The notes below the pieces were generated by a model. That model worked only from the letters and a program-made list of their open reading frames with translations. It did not search any database and was not told the DNA's origin. Of a stretch of DNA of 64,000 bases, positions 47,321 through 59,185 are shown piece by piece (position 1 is the first letter of the stretch; every line of letters begins with the position of its first letter). The position numbers and the translations under genes are program-made. The DNA comes from Oxyruncus cristatus (lineage: Eukaryota; Chordata; Aves; Passeriformes; Cotingidae), in assembly GCA_013399855.1 (NCBI GenBank), contig VXAY01006085.1:606685-670684 (forward strand), in the 5' to 3' direction.

Positions 47321-50300
47321 GTTTCTAGAACAAAGACTGGCAGTTTGGCACGGTCCACCATGATTATTCAATATACCTGTTTATTAACCAATTAAGTAAT
47401 GGGTTCGTATGCCAGTAGCATATGAAATCAGGGCATTATTACTAACTGGAAGATGTCAGACAAAATTGCTTCTGCTACCTGTAGACAATGCAATGAGACA
47501 TCTTCCTGAATACTACGTGGAGTTTGTGGGCTTATTTTCTTTTCCTCATTAAATACAATATTCTAAGTAACTTCTGACACATTTCATTTTGGCCAGAGAT
47601 TCTGGGAAGTGACTGTCTTGAAGAACCATGCCCAGAAAGAATCAGCTATGGTGGAAGTAGAAGATTCATTTAACTACTATCCCCATTATTTTTCTTCTCT
47701 TTCCCCTCATTTTTCTCTTCTCTATCCCTATTTTGTGTATCTCTTATCTCAAGTGCAGTTGCATTTGGTCTATCTAGGCTTCTCACTGAAAGTGATGCAA
47801 GAGGTTTTTAGGACAACCACTGCATGTATCCTCCTCTTGGAAATTCCTCATTCTTGGAAATGACTGAATATCTTTTTCAGAAACATCAAAATCAATCAGC
47901 TTTAAGCAGACACCTGGCATGAAAAACTGCAGGAAAAACAATTAAAGTTTAGCACATTTCAATAAGAGTAAAGATTTTGATTGTGAAGAACGTGCCTGCC
48001 AGGGATTCTGGGTTCTTACCTAGCTGCTGATCATTGTCCAAATACACTGCTACCTGTGATAGGCTGAATACAGCTTGAGTACTCCCAGTCTGGGTACAGG
48101 TGTAGCATTCGCACCTCAGTTTGCATTGCATGCGAACTTTTCTAATTACATGATGGGTGTAAGTTCATATTTGCAATCTGGTCCACTGTTATAAGCAATA
48201 CAAACATTTCTTTAGTCCTAGATGGTATGGCTCAGGCAGGACTGCTGTGCCAGTGTGATTGCCAACTGCGAGGATGCACAGGAAAAGAACAGCACCTCAC
48301 TACCACCCCATCCAACATGTTTTATTTGTATCTCCCATTTCAACTGGCATGCACATTGGTAACTCTGGGATCTCTGACCCTGAATTAAACTGTTGCAGGG
48401 CTGATCAGGAGACCTGGCAAGTACTTGGTGAAGCTGAACTCCTCAGAAAATGTTCTAATTTTTCTGAATCTATGAATTTTAAGAGAAATTTCAAAGGGAT
48501 GTTTCTGAAAGCTTTATCAGTTCTATGAGAAGCATGTTTTTATTGCTAATTTTCCCAAAGAATTGCCCTATTATGGGATTTTTTCATTGTAATTGTGTAT
48601 TTTGCTGGTTTTTTTGTGAGGGTTGACTCATGATTTCTTAGCTTTTGAGGCAGTCAGTCTGGATGAAGAGGCCAGCCACACCCACACAAATAAAGCTAAT
48701 TTGCGAATAGAAAAGCAATACAACTAAGCCAAGCAAGGAAACACAAGCTTTCACTTCTGAAAGTGAGTGGAAAGTTGGATTCCTAGTCATGGGAAAAAAA
48801 CCAAAACAAACCAAAGCATTACCCTCTAAGTGAAAACCCTTGGTGCTCGGAAACCATGAAAGGCTTAACAGGGAAACAAACAATAGGTGGAAAGATGGAT
48901 GAACATAAACAGATTTATATTTTAAAGTGTATTTAAACTATCCATCATAAACGCACTGAAATTAGAATATTCTCAGAGAATATGTAAATATCAGTGAATT
49001 TTCATTTTGACAAGTCTTTCAATTAGAAAACATCTGGGCACGTTTACTTTCTTCTATACAAGGTTGGGAATTTTTCACCTGGTTGACTGGAAATTCTAGC
49101 ATAGCTAGTACAGGAGACCTTGGACTATTCTGTTTTTTAGTAGTTGCTCAGATGGGCTACCTGACATCGGAGATATCCGGGGCTTATCTGGTCTCCAGCT
49201 TTAATGCAACGTGCCGAGGGGTGAATCCAGCTCTGGGTGGATAATCCACAATAATTTTGGTAACCAATGTGACATTTCTGGTGAAGCAGGACATTTGCAG
49301 ATGAAAGTCACTTGGGATCCTGGACAAAGACACCTCATTCCCTAAATCAGAATTCTCACAGGGTACTTGCCACACTTGAACCACATTAATCGATTTAAAT
49401 TAAAAATGTTACTGGAACAATGTTCACCTCTTCTACAAGAGATGGCTAATTCCAGATATATGAAACTGTTTTGTCTCTCCTGCCCGAATGATTTGGTTTT
49501 ATTGCTTTTTTATTGCTACGAAACTATCACCAGGAAAGAGATAGCACTGATGAATAAAATTGCAATTCTTATTGTCTTTTTAGTCTGGTCCATTGCATAG
49601 CAAGGAACTAAGATTTTTCACAACCTGAAGAAGTCTGTAGGTAGGCTAACAAGCAATTATGTTGGTGTTGGTCATCAATTTTGAGACACTGAGGTGTGAA
49701 GCTGCTTTTTCATAAAACTGACTTCAGAATTCTTTTAGTGTAATGCAAAATATTTGAGCCCCTTTAGGATCCTACATCCTGTAAGTCCTAGGATTTCTGA
49801 TTCTAGAAATGCTCTCTTATAAGTAAGCTCCCTACCTTAGCTGGAAAAATACTGTTGAATTTGAATTCATGTAAATACTTTAGTTTTATGAACATTAGCA
49901 ATTTGTTTATTTATTTTATTTTTAGGAAATCAACACATGTAAAGGCATGGCCAGCTCTTAACTCTTATATTACAAATGTAGCAAAATCACAAAGCTTTGT
50001 TCTAAACTTAAAATGAATGAAGAATATAAATATATGAACTTTTTTTTGTTTCTACTATTTTTTTTTTTCAGTTCATTTGGATTCTTGAGCATCTTTTTCC
50101 TTCAAAAGGACATATTCAAACTCTGTCAGCAGCCATGGCCTATTTTATGTTCTGAAAAGTCCTTCTACAATGGCCCCCTCAAGCAAAAAATGGCACAATT
50201 TATTTACAACAATTCTGAAAAAAAACTATTTCCATGGATGTTCATAGGTCAAGAGCTCCACTGAAATAGAGAATGTCCTAAAAACCTGTTGCATTGTTTA

Positions 50301-52589
50301 TTATTTAGTGTTTGTGTTGCACTCATGCCCTGAGGCCACAATCAAAAGCAAGGAAGTCTAGGGAGATTGGAAGAATGTTGATCTTGCTTGCATTTTATGA
50401 CTATCCTTATAATTTTATCCCTCTATCTACTGTCCCTCTTTTCCTCTAAGACATCAGTTTACCCTTCAAACCATTTTCTTTCTTAAAAATCTCCTTTCAT
50501 TAGCCTCCTATTTCCACTGTTTACCTGACCGCTGGCTTGAGACCCGTAGTTACCGTAGTGTTACATCCAGTAAAAGCACGCTTAAAATTGATGATTAATG
50601 ATCTACCTATTTGGATTCCTTCTTTTACATGCAAACAAAATTGTATATGATGTGAATTAAGTATCTCAGCAACTTCTCATTGTTTTTAAAAAATAAATTT
50701 AAGTTCAATCTTTGAAGGTGATCTTTGGGAAGGAAGGCTCTTGCTCTGTGTACAGAGCTACAAGTCACTTAGGGAAATAGAGCAGTGTCCAATAGTCCTG
50801 AAGAGAAAGCCCATCAACTACTTGTAATAAGATCCAGCTCATTCTGCTTCTTTTTTTACCTATCTTCTTCCTAGTCCTCCCAAACTTTCCTTCTGCAGAG
50901 AAATCATTCTGGGTGACTAAGGCCTGCACTGAGATATTCCACTGGGATAGTGGAGAATTTGTGAGAAAACCACTGAATATGAGAGTCTCAAGAAGAAGTT
51001 AGTGGTAGAGAATTTGTCAGGTTGTGTATTTTTTTTTGGGAAATACAGATTGTCCCCTTTTTTCAAACAAATAAGTAAAAATCACAGTACATTTACTGTA
51101 ACAATACTATTAATGTGAATAAAAGTTTATTTTATAAACAGTTAACACTTGCCTTTGTTTATGGGATATGACAGTACCTCTTCTTCCTTAGATAGCCCAA
51201 ACTTTTAAAATATGATAATATCTAACAATGAACACAGGATGAATTTGTCACATTTGTTCTTATTGATGAACATGTTGCAAAGAATAATGTAATAAAAATA
51301 TGCCTGTGGGTTCTCTAGCGGAACAAAACATATGTGAAATTGTTCAGGCCTCCAGAATTCATATTACAGTTTCTTCATCTTGCTGAGGAAAGTTGGGTCT
51401 GAAGGGATAACACGATGAAAGGGAATACTGAAGTAATTTCATGGAGTTAGAGAGTGATTGGACAATAGGCATTAATCTATATTTGTTCTGGTTTAAGGAT
51501 AAGTTTTGCAGGGGTTAATTAAATTCATGCTCTATTCACTACTTTGTGCACTCTGTGGAAATGGCTAATTTATTTTTTTTTTTCCAGTGTAAAATGTTAT
51601 AGCTTTTTCTGTCCACTTCGTGAGATAGGGATCCAATTACTCATTATAGCAGAAATTCGTATTTCTGAAGTTTGATTCACTTGAAGTCTTTTTATGCTTA
51701 CATTCTGAGTCAGGATAAGCAGGAGGAAGAATGAGACTACAGAGCACTGAAATCAGCAATGTTTTCAGCATCTTCATGCAATAATGTGATTTGACTGACT
51801 TGTATGGACCTGAGCCCAAAAACTACAAAAAGGAATAATTTAGGCTGTATTGGCTGACATCTGGAAGATGTTCCTACTATAAAAGTTATGCTGATTACAA
51901 TATGTAATCATTTTCATAAAAGCAGATAGATTTGTCTCAGTTTTTTGCCTTAGCTTATGGAAACTCTAGCCAGTTTCCATGCTAGTGGAAAACAGCTTGT
52001 AGATCTTTAATAATGACATAAAGTTAGTTCAAAAAAATATCCAAAATTCTATTCACCTGTATTACATGAAGGTTTGGTTCATAAGTCTCTGAAGAGAGAG
52101 AAAAAAAAAGAGAATTCAAAGTGTACTTTATCTTCAGTACAATTCAGGTTACTACACAGAACCTCCTACTCACCACACTTCAGTGAGTCATGCATGCTAA
52201 GCATAATGATTCCTCTTTTTTTATGTGCTCTGATGCTAATTTTCTCATTTACAATTATAAATGTTACATTCCTTTTAAAAAGTTGACAAAATCAAATTAC
52301 CAAAAATATATCATAATGTAACTGAATAATTTTTACTCATTCTCAAATCCATTTTTTGATTGCTGTACATTATTGTAGCTATATTACTTGTATTAACTTT
52401 GTACAATACATGCCCTGATAAAATATTGGGCAAAATGCTGTTAACCATATTTGTAAAAGCTCTTCTGTGTGATTAGTTTTTATATCACAAAATTTGAATA
52501 AAACATTGATCACAGAACAGTCAAATTACAATGCAACTTCTACTAAAATCTTGGTTGAAAATGATTCCTCTTCACTTATACTTTATTAT
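47321..52589. other. Non-coding stretch, no gene recognised
   Basis: AT-rich DNA with a pyrimidine-rich stretch near 47685-47740 and T runs near 50041-50070. Frames are at most 89 codons and anonymous. An HSE-like inverted repeat, ATATTCTCAGAGAATAT, lies at 48967-48983. No named repeat was found. Confidence 0.6.
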
Positions 52590-52593
52590 CCTA

Positions 52594-52619
52594 CCCCCCA
52601 CCCACCCTCTCCACCCCCC
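52594..52619 (-). other. G-quadruplex motif (minus strand)
   Basis: The plus strand has C runs of 6, 3, 3 and 6 bases at 52594-52599, 52601-52603, 52605-52607 and 52614-52619. On the minus strand this gives four G runs with loops of six, one and one bases, within the usual G3+N1-7 rule. The plus strand could form the matching i-motif. It stands alone in AT-rich DNA with no promoter features nearby. Confidence 0.75.
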
Positions 52620-53781
52620 AAGATTTGGAGTTCCATAACGGATTTTTTTTCTGCCATTTTTGATGTACTGTTCTTTCTTAATATTTGAGGGAAATGAGAT
52701 TATGAGTCCACTTGAATCCAAAGGCAGTTTTCCATATTAAAATAAAGCCAGAGAACTGTATAAAATATACGACCTTCAATAATTTGCAGCACTGTACAGA
52801 TGCATAGCTCTACAGGTAAAAAAGAAAAACCACAACACCATCAGCCAAGAGGAGTTGTTAGGTGATTTTTATGATCTGATAAATGTCCTTCTACAAGATT
52901 AGGTAAGGTGTTGAAAAAGGCAGCAGTATGCAAGCAGAAGACAGAATATTTTTTTTGATTTTCTTTGAAGTACGATAAAATTCTGTCAGGGTAAATAGAA
53001 GTTTTGACCTGTCATGTCTGAACAGTCTTCCTAAATATTACAGGATTTAAATTCAAAATATTACAATCGTATCATAATAGAATCCAATAGTTTTGCAAAC
53101 TTTAAGATATTGTATTATTTCACAGTTCAAGTTTTTAAAGAGCCCAGATGTGTTCAAAGATACCTCTAGCTCCTGTAGCAGAACAGTGGCAATGAAGTTT
53201 TTCTGTACCCATGTTATGAAGCCTCAAAATTATATAACAAGCAATGTTTAGTTACAGACTTGGCTAAAATTAATGAGAAAGTTTGTTTTCTTTTTTGGAG
53301 AAGACCGGAACTTGCTCTGCTCAATTCAAGATGATACAAACAAGTTCTGGTCTGAAGCACTTGTCCTCAGCCTGTTGTGATAAGCCCTGTTAGGTGTATG
53401 TTTGCTTTGGAGTTTATATATGTCCTGTCATGATGAAATGCAAGCAAAGCAAGCACAGGTCTAGGCATCAGATCGAAGATTTAAAATGCATTATGTAAGG
53501 CCAAGGCTCGAATACACAGTAGTCTCTTGACCTGGAGCAAAGAGTTTCAGAGATAAGGGATTTCCCTTATTCACACCAATATGGGAGACAAATAATACAA
53601 GACAAATGAGAGGAAGTTAAACAGCATGATACTTCTTAAGAAGCACTCTGTAATAACCTCTTTTTTTTAGAGAAAATTTTCACTCAAAAAAGACTCTTTG
53701 GATGAGGCTATGTAACTCATAAATCAAGCATCATATATTCTGGTGCCTTTTTGAGAGCCTGCGTGGTAATAACATGGCATT
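52620..53781. other. Non-coding stretch, no gene recognised
   Basis: AT-rich unique DNA with no gene and no named repeat. Confidence 0.6.
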
Positions 53782-53952
53782 GTAATGGGCTGCCCAGGAA
53801 GTGGTGGATTCTCTGTCCCTGGAGGTTTTTAAGATGAGGCTGGACGTGGCACTTAGTGCCATAGTCTAGTAACCGCGGTGGTGTTGGATCAAGGGTTGGA
53901 CTTGATGATCTCAGAGGTCCTTTCCAACCAGTGTGATTCTGTGATTCTGTGA
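53782..53952 (+). mobile_element. CR1 LINE 3'-end fragment, well preserved
   Basis: In sense order the plus strand reads GGGCTGCCCAGGAAGTGG, CTGTCCCTGGAGGTTTTTAA, GGCTGGACGTGGCACTTAGT, GCCATAGTCTAGT, GGGTTGGACTTGATGATCTC, AGAGGTCCTTTCCAACC and finally a repeated GTGATTCT. This is the last 170 bp or so of a CR1, including the C-terminal tail region and the 3' UTR repeat. It is the least diverged CR1 in the window, hence probably the youngest. The 79-codon minus frame over it is only a shadow. Confidence 0.93.
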
Positions 53953-55348
53953 ACATCTAATATATTCTGCTGCATGTGTTACCTAAAAAGTCTGTAGTGT
54001 TTCTGTTATTTCTGGTCAGTAAATTATTTGTACTGGGGTGCTTAGATGCCCCTTCAGCACAGGCCAAGTAATGGTAATGATTCATTGTGAAATAATGCTA
54101 GCACTCTTGGACTCTGTCATCATTTTTGTCTACCTGAAAATTATTTCTTTTACTTTTAGAAAGTTGAGGTATTACCCACAGTACTCAGTAGAGAATCAGT
54201 TTTAAAAATATGTTATACCACTCAAGTAAGATTAATAGACTCATGGAAGTATTTATGTCTTTCTGTTTTCTGGAGAGGAAATTTATCAACTAGATTAGAT
54301 TAGAATCTGAAGGCAGGCTTCAACTCGCTAAACATATGTATTTGAGCAATTTCATATCTAGAGTATTCCAGATGTCTTCAAAGCTGGTGAATGACTGGTG
54401 GCCTAAATAGAATCCAGGAGAAGGAGCTAGAAATTGCTTGATCTACGCAAACAATGCTAGATACCCATGCTGAGGCAGACTGAGACATTACATTTACATG
54501 CGTACAGGAAGGTGTCTGCACATGAACCAAATGTTTAAGTTTCTACTATAATCAATGAGGGTGTAACTCAGTTGCCTAACACACTTTACCTGAGATGGCC
54601 CAGGGTACACAACATAGGCTCCAACTACTATGACAAAAGTGTGTGGGTCGCCTATAGGCTCCATACCATACCTGAAAGCCTTCAACGGAGATCTTGGACA
54701 TCTGGGGAGTCTCGATGCTAAACATCAAAGGTAGTATAACAGAGATGAATGTCAGATCTAGTCAATATAGTCAGCAAAAGTGAGAAAGCTATTCAGTTCA
54801 CCCTGAAATAGTTACCTACTTTTGACCGTCTCAGTAGCTCTCTGTACTGCACTGAGTCAGTTAACTAGATTAGGAAAGACTATAACTTAGTAAGCTAAGA
54901 CCCTGAATGTACATCTAGTTGCATATCTGGTTCTGGAGCTGAAATCCACCCGTAGCTGACAGAAGCATGAAGTTAGGTGAGCTGAATCCCTTTCCCATCA
55001 GTCAGTACATGAATACATGACAGGCAATTCTCCCACCCTCACAATAGCAGTGTCATCCTCAGTTTGAAGAGCTGTTTTGAGTCAGGCTGTTAGCAGCAAG
55101 CTGTTTATTTAAAATGTCAGTTATGTAACGCGTGACTATTTAAATTTTTTTTTCTTTATATTATGGCAAATTAACATGATTTAAAAATTACTCTCATTTC
55201 CCCCTTTATTCACTCTGAAGTTACCAGAGTTCTGATTTTTGCTATGACATCAGTGAATACAATAATTTAAGCAATCTAAATTTCAGCAGCTGTCTTCTCC
55301 TCTATGTACAGTTTCTGGTTGTTGTTTTTCTTTTTTTTTTTTTTTTTT
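53953..55348. other. Non-coding stretch, no gene recognised
   Basis: AT-rich DNA with no recognisable gene or repeat before the poly-T gap. Confidence 0.6.
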
Positions 55349-55354
55349 NNNNNN
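55349..55354. other. Six-N gap inside poly-T
   Basis: Six undetermined bases sit in a poly-T run (about 55332-55362), followed by GGGAGGGG. This is a sequencing or assembly uncertainty in a homopolymer. Confidence 0.95.
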
Positions 55355-58300
55355 TTTTTTTTGGGAGGGGGACAAACATGATATGGCCTATGCAGCTTTG
55401 GAGAGAATGTTTTCTGTGATGTTCTCCACGCGAAAGAGCCTGGGCATTCCTTAAACACATCATTTTGTAGAAGAAAACCTAACAGACTAGATGACAACAC
55501 ACTCCCCCGTAAATCTTTCAGGTATTGAACTTTACGTTGGATTAATTCCAAAGAGTAAAATCATATGAAGTATAGCACTGGCACAAATCAATGGTACAAT
55601 TCAGTTCACCTAAACACTGGTTAGCTTATATAGCCATACTCAGAAAACATAACATTCTTTAGAGTTCCTGGCATAGGGATTGCCATCCCTATCAGCCTAG
55701 ATGTAAATTCAATGAATTTATTCACAATTTTATAGGCATAAGTGGAGAGAATATATGCTTTTGCTGCATGGGCAGTTTAGTTACAGCAATGATAGACTAA
55801 AAGGTGAAGTAGAGCAGTCACATGATCAAACAAATGGATTATTTTTCAGACTAAAACTGCTTTTCCTTAGTTATGCCCCCATTCTTGCTCAGAAGTGTAT
55901 CTTTAAAAAGCCACTTCTAATTTAATCAGGCTGTTGAAATTTGACATACACGCACACAAAAACAGAGTGAAGGTAAAAACTACAGAACAGATTTGGATAT
56001 GCAGGGGCACGGAAGGAAGTAAGGACCTGACCTTTTAAATGTCTATGTCTACAGGATTTGGATCTTGCCTTCCCAAAGTGTATTTTTGTCTTCTCTGAAG
56101 AAAGGATGTGTAAGGTGCAAGAAGCTTTCTTGGTTTCTTGCTCTACACAACTGTGGTGGGATTGATATATGTGATTGGCAGCAGCAAATGAGTCCCAAAA
56201 GCAAAGAGGAAGTGGATTAAACTGTGGCTTTCTAGTTTATTTCCTAAGGAAAGAAATGGATGCACTGATGGACAAACACAGCCATATGATATGCGTTGCT
56301 GTACTGCAATAACAAAAACTAACTACTAAAACATAACAGATTAATATTTACAAACAGATTCCCATCTGTGTTTTGCTCTTTCCTAAGCACATTGGTCTGT
56401 AAGTCTGTCCGTGGCAGAATCCATTGTGCTGTCTGCAACAGTATTTGGCAAGAAGATGATTTTTGATATTCTATAAAAAGGCATTTCTTATACGTATAAA
56501 ATGCAGATACGGGAATATGTTTTGTAGTAATGTTAAACCTGTCAAAAGGCCTGAATGAAACCATAATATCAAAAGCAGTAGAAGACCCATATTATTTATG
56601 GATGTAAACTGTGCTAAAATTATCTCTGGATACAAACATCTTTCAATAAATTTCCTATAATTTGTACACGCAGACATGAACTCTCCCATCATAATACCTG
56701 TGAAGAAAAGTTCTTTTACATTTCATTCTGAAATTTCTTAATAATTTTTCCCTCTTAGAGTTGCTTATGACAGCTTACCCTCCTTTAACAGTTATTTTTT
56801 GCTTCTGCTATACACTTTGGAAACACACTAAGAAACCTTTAAACTTTTTGACAAAATAGGCAAAGAGCTGGTAGAACAAAACCCGTATGCACAAAACAAC
56901 ATACTGACCCCTAATATCTAACTATAAAAATTAATTACATTTAATCTTCAAATTGCATATTGAGAAAGGATGATCTGGTGAGGTGGGAGGAAAGCGAAAA
57001 GACAGTTTGAAAGATCTTGTTCAGTGAAAGTCAAAGATATCTGCAACACTGTATGTCTCTGTATATCCAATACCTTGGCAAAAGGTTGTTATATTGATAA
57101 TCTGAGCTTCACAAACTCTTTCTCTGTGCTCTCTAGTACATTAGTCTGTACTAATGGTATTTGAGATCTAGTGAGATATAGTCAGCCTAAGTTAAGTGCC
57201 CCAAAAAATCTGTTTTCAAATTACTAAAGTAACCCATTTCTTAATAACCACAGACCACTGTTTAGACTAATTTTATAAATTTCTGCAATGTCTGCGGTAT
57301 TCCAAGGTTGCTTTGTATGTGGAGAAACAATGAAAAATATATAGGCAAAAAAGGATTAACATTTTGCATACTAGTACTACAGAATCTGAAATTTTACTCT
57401 CTTCTTTGCCCTCACAAAATGAATTTGCCAGTTTTTCAGGATAATTATTGTGGTGCTCAACAAACAAGAAATGAGGGAAAAAATGATAAGATTTAGTTTA
57501 GAAACGATGAAATAATAATGGAACCATTTCCAGTCAAAGATGAAGGAGGAATACCAGTTAAAAGTTAAGGAATTACAGAGGTTTTAACTAACAAACAGAA
57601 AACCATCAGTGAAATTGCATTTATTTACAGCTCTTAAAACTCAGTTTACTCAAGAAACATCCAAAAGATAAATGTTTGTATAGATGCTCTTTGCAACCAT
57701 ATTTGGCTCCTGTATATATGAGTGATAGATTGTATTTCTTCTACAATATTTTCCTTCTCATGTGTTACCATTCCTGATCCGATTCAATACACAAATGAGT
57801 TGGGGGAAAGAAAGAAGGAATAAACAAAAAGTTTTTTTCCTGAATAGCAGCATGAACAAAACTTTTTTTTTTTTACATTATGTTTTGGCTCTTTTAAATT
57901 CTCTTTTGTCCATTAAAGGGTCAGGATTCAAAAACACCTTTTCAGACACTTATAAGGCATTATTGTTAATTACTGGATGCTATGCTGCTGGTCCTTCTGC
58001 TTTCTTTGACTTTTCAAGGTCTCAATATGCTCCCTATCATCTGTGAAATTTACTTGCAATAGGAGATCAGATTCAAAACCTCTTCAGTGCTATGACAGAA
58101 GGGAGTGTGTGTGTATGGAGATATGGAACTCAGCACAAGTGTGATTTCATAAGCACTGCTAGCAAAGAAAAGCTAATGAGATATGGTAAAAGGTGAAAAT
58201 ATTGTTAAAAGCATGTGTATGATGTGCTATGGTATGGATAACATAAAGGTAGGAAATTATATAATAACAAAAAAATATAAGTCGGAAATTCAGTGAAAGG

Positions 58301-59135
58301 AGGGTCAAAAAGCCATGAAAGTGTCAACTGTCAAGGATTTAGTATGAAAAGTGATTCCAGAACCAAATAAATTTGTGCTGGCTGCCACAGAGTTTGTACT
58401 CACACAACTGTCTTAAGAAACAATTCTCAGATACACTAGAAAATACTTAAAAAATCAAGTACTATCTGTTTCCAGGCCAATGCCTTTTCTCTTTGAACAC
58501 CTGTTCTCTGGAAAACTAATGGTGCATTGGAAAAACACCTTGATAATTTTTTTGTCCTTACTAAATTTAATTTCATTTGAGTTATGGCTAATCGCTACAA
58601 GCCAGTCTAGGATGTGGATCTGTGCAGGTGCAATTCTTGGATGGCTGTTACTGTTTTTCTTCAACTTTTTATCTCCAACAGCACCCTTAGGACCGAGCAA
58701 TGTCTTTGAGAATATATGCATTGAGAATATTGCTTGTAAATGTAAGTGCCTGCCATAATAGCAGAGACAAAAACTCTGTGGCAATCCCAGCCTCTGCCGA
58801 TCTCTGCGCACCGACTGAGCCAAAGGCTTTGGCAGAGGCCTAGCCCATCACCTCTTTATTACTCTCCTAATCATACAATGCTGCACACCAGTTTTAAAGA
58901 ACTGAAAAACGGTTTAAGAAAGCAGCAAAACTAGGAAATTTTGTGTCAACTTTTTCAGTGACCAGTATTTCCATATAATTTTTTGCTTTCAGCTGACAGT
59001 TTATATCATGAAGTTCTGTAAAGACTCGACGTACCCTGAATGGTGCATGCGGCTGCAGAGACATGGAGCAGTCATAAAAGCAACTAATCTGAGCTCAGTG
59101 CATTTATACCCTTTAACTGAATTAAGGCATTACTT
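55355..59135. other. Non-coding stretch, no gene recognised
   Basis: The longest frames are 122 codons (58455-58823, minus) and 94 codons (57762-58046, plus), with no recognisable domain. The 58455-58823 segment has overlapping frames on both strands and no nameable repeat. It could be an old decayed element or unique DNA. Confidence 0.55.
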
Positions 59136-59185
59136 ATTGATCACTGAGGACAGTGTATGTATTGATCACTGAGGACAGTGTATGT
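59136..59185. repeat. Perfect 25-bp tandem duplication
   Basis: A 25-base unit, starting ATTGATCACTGAGG and ending ACAGTGTATGT, is present at 59136-59160 and again immediately after at 59161-59185 with no difference. The unit includes the palindrome TGATCA. Perfect identity implies a recent, possibly polymorphic, duplication. Confidence 0.93.

Noticed and set aside
58455..58823. 122-codon minus-strand frame as a gene or exon
   Set aside because: No recognisable domain, a comparable frame on the opposite strand, and no splice or promoter context.
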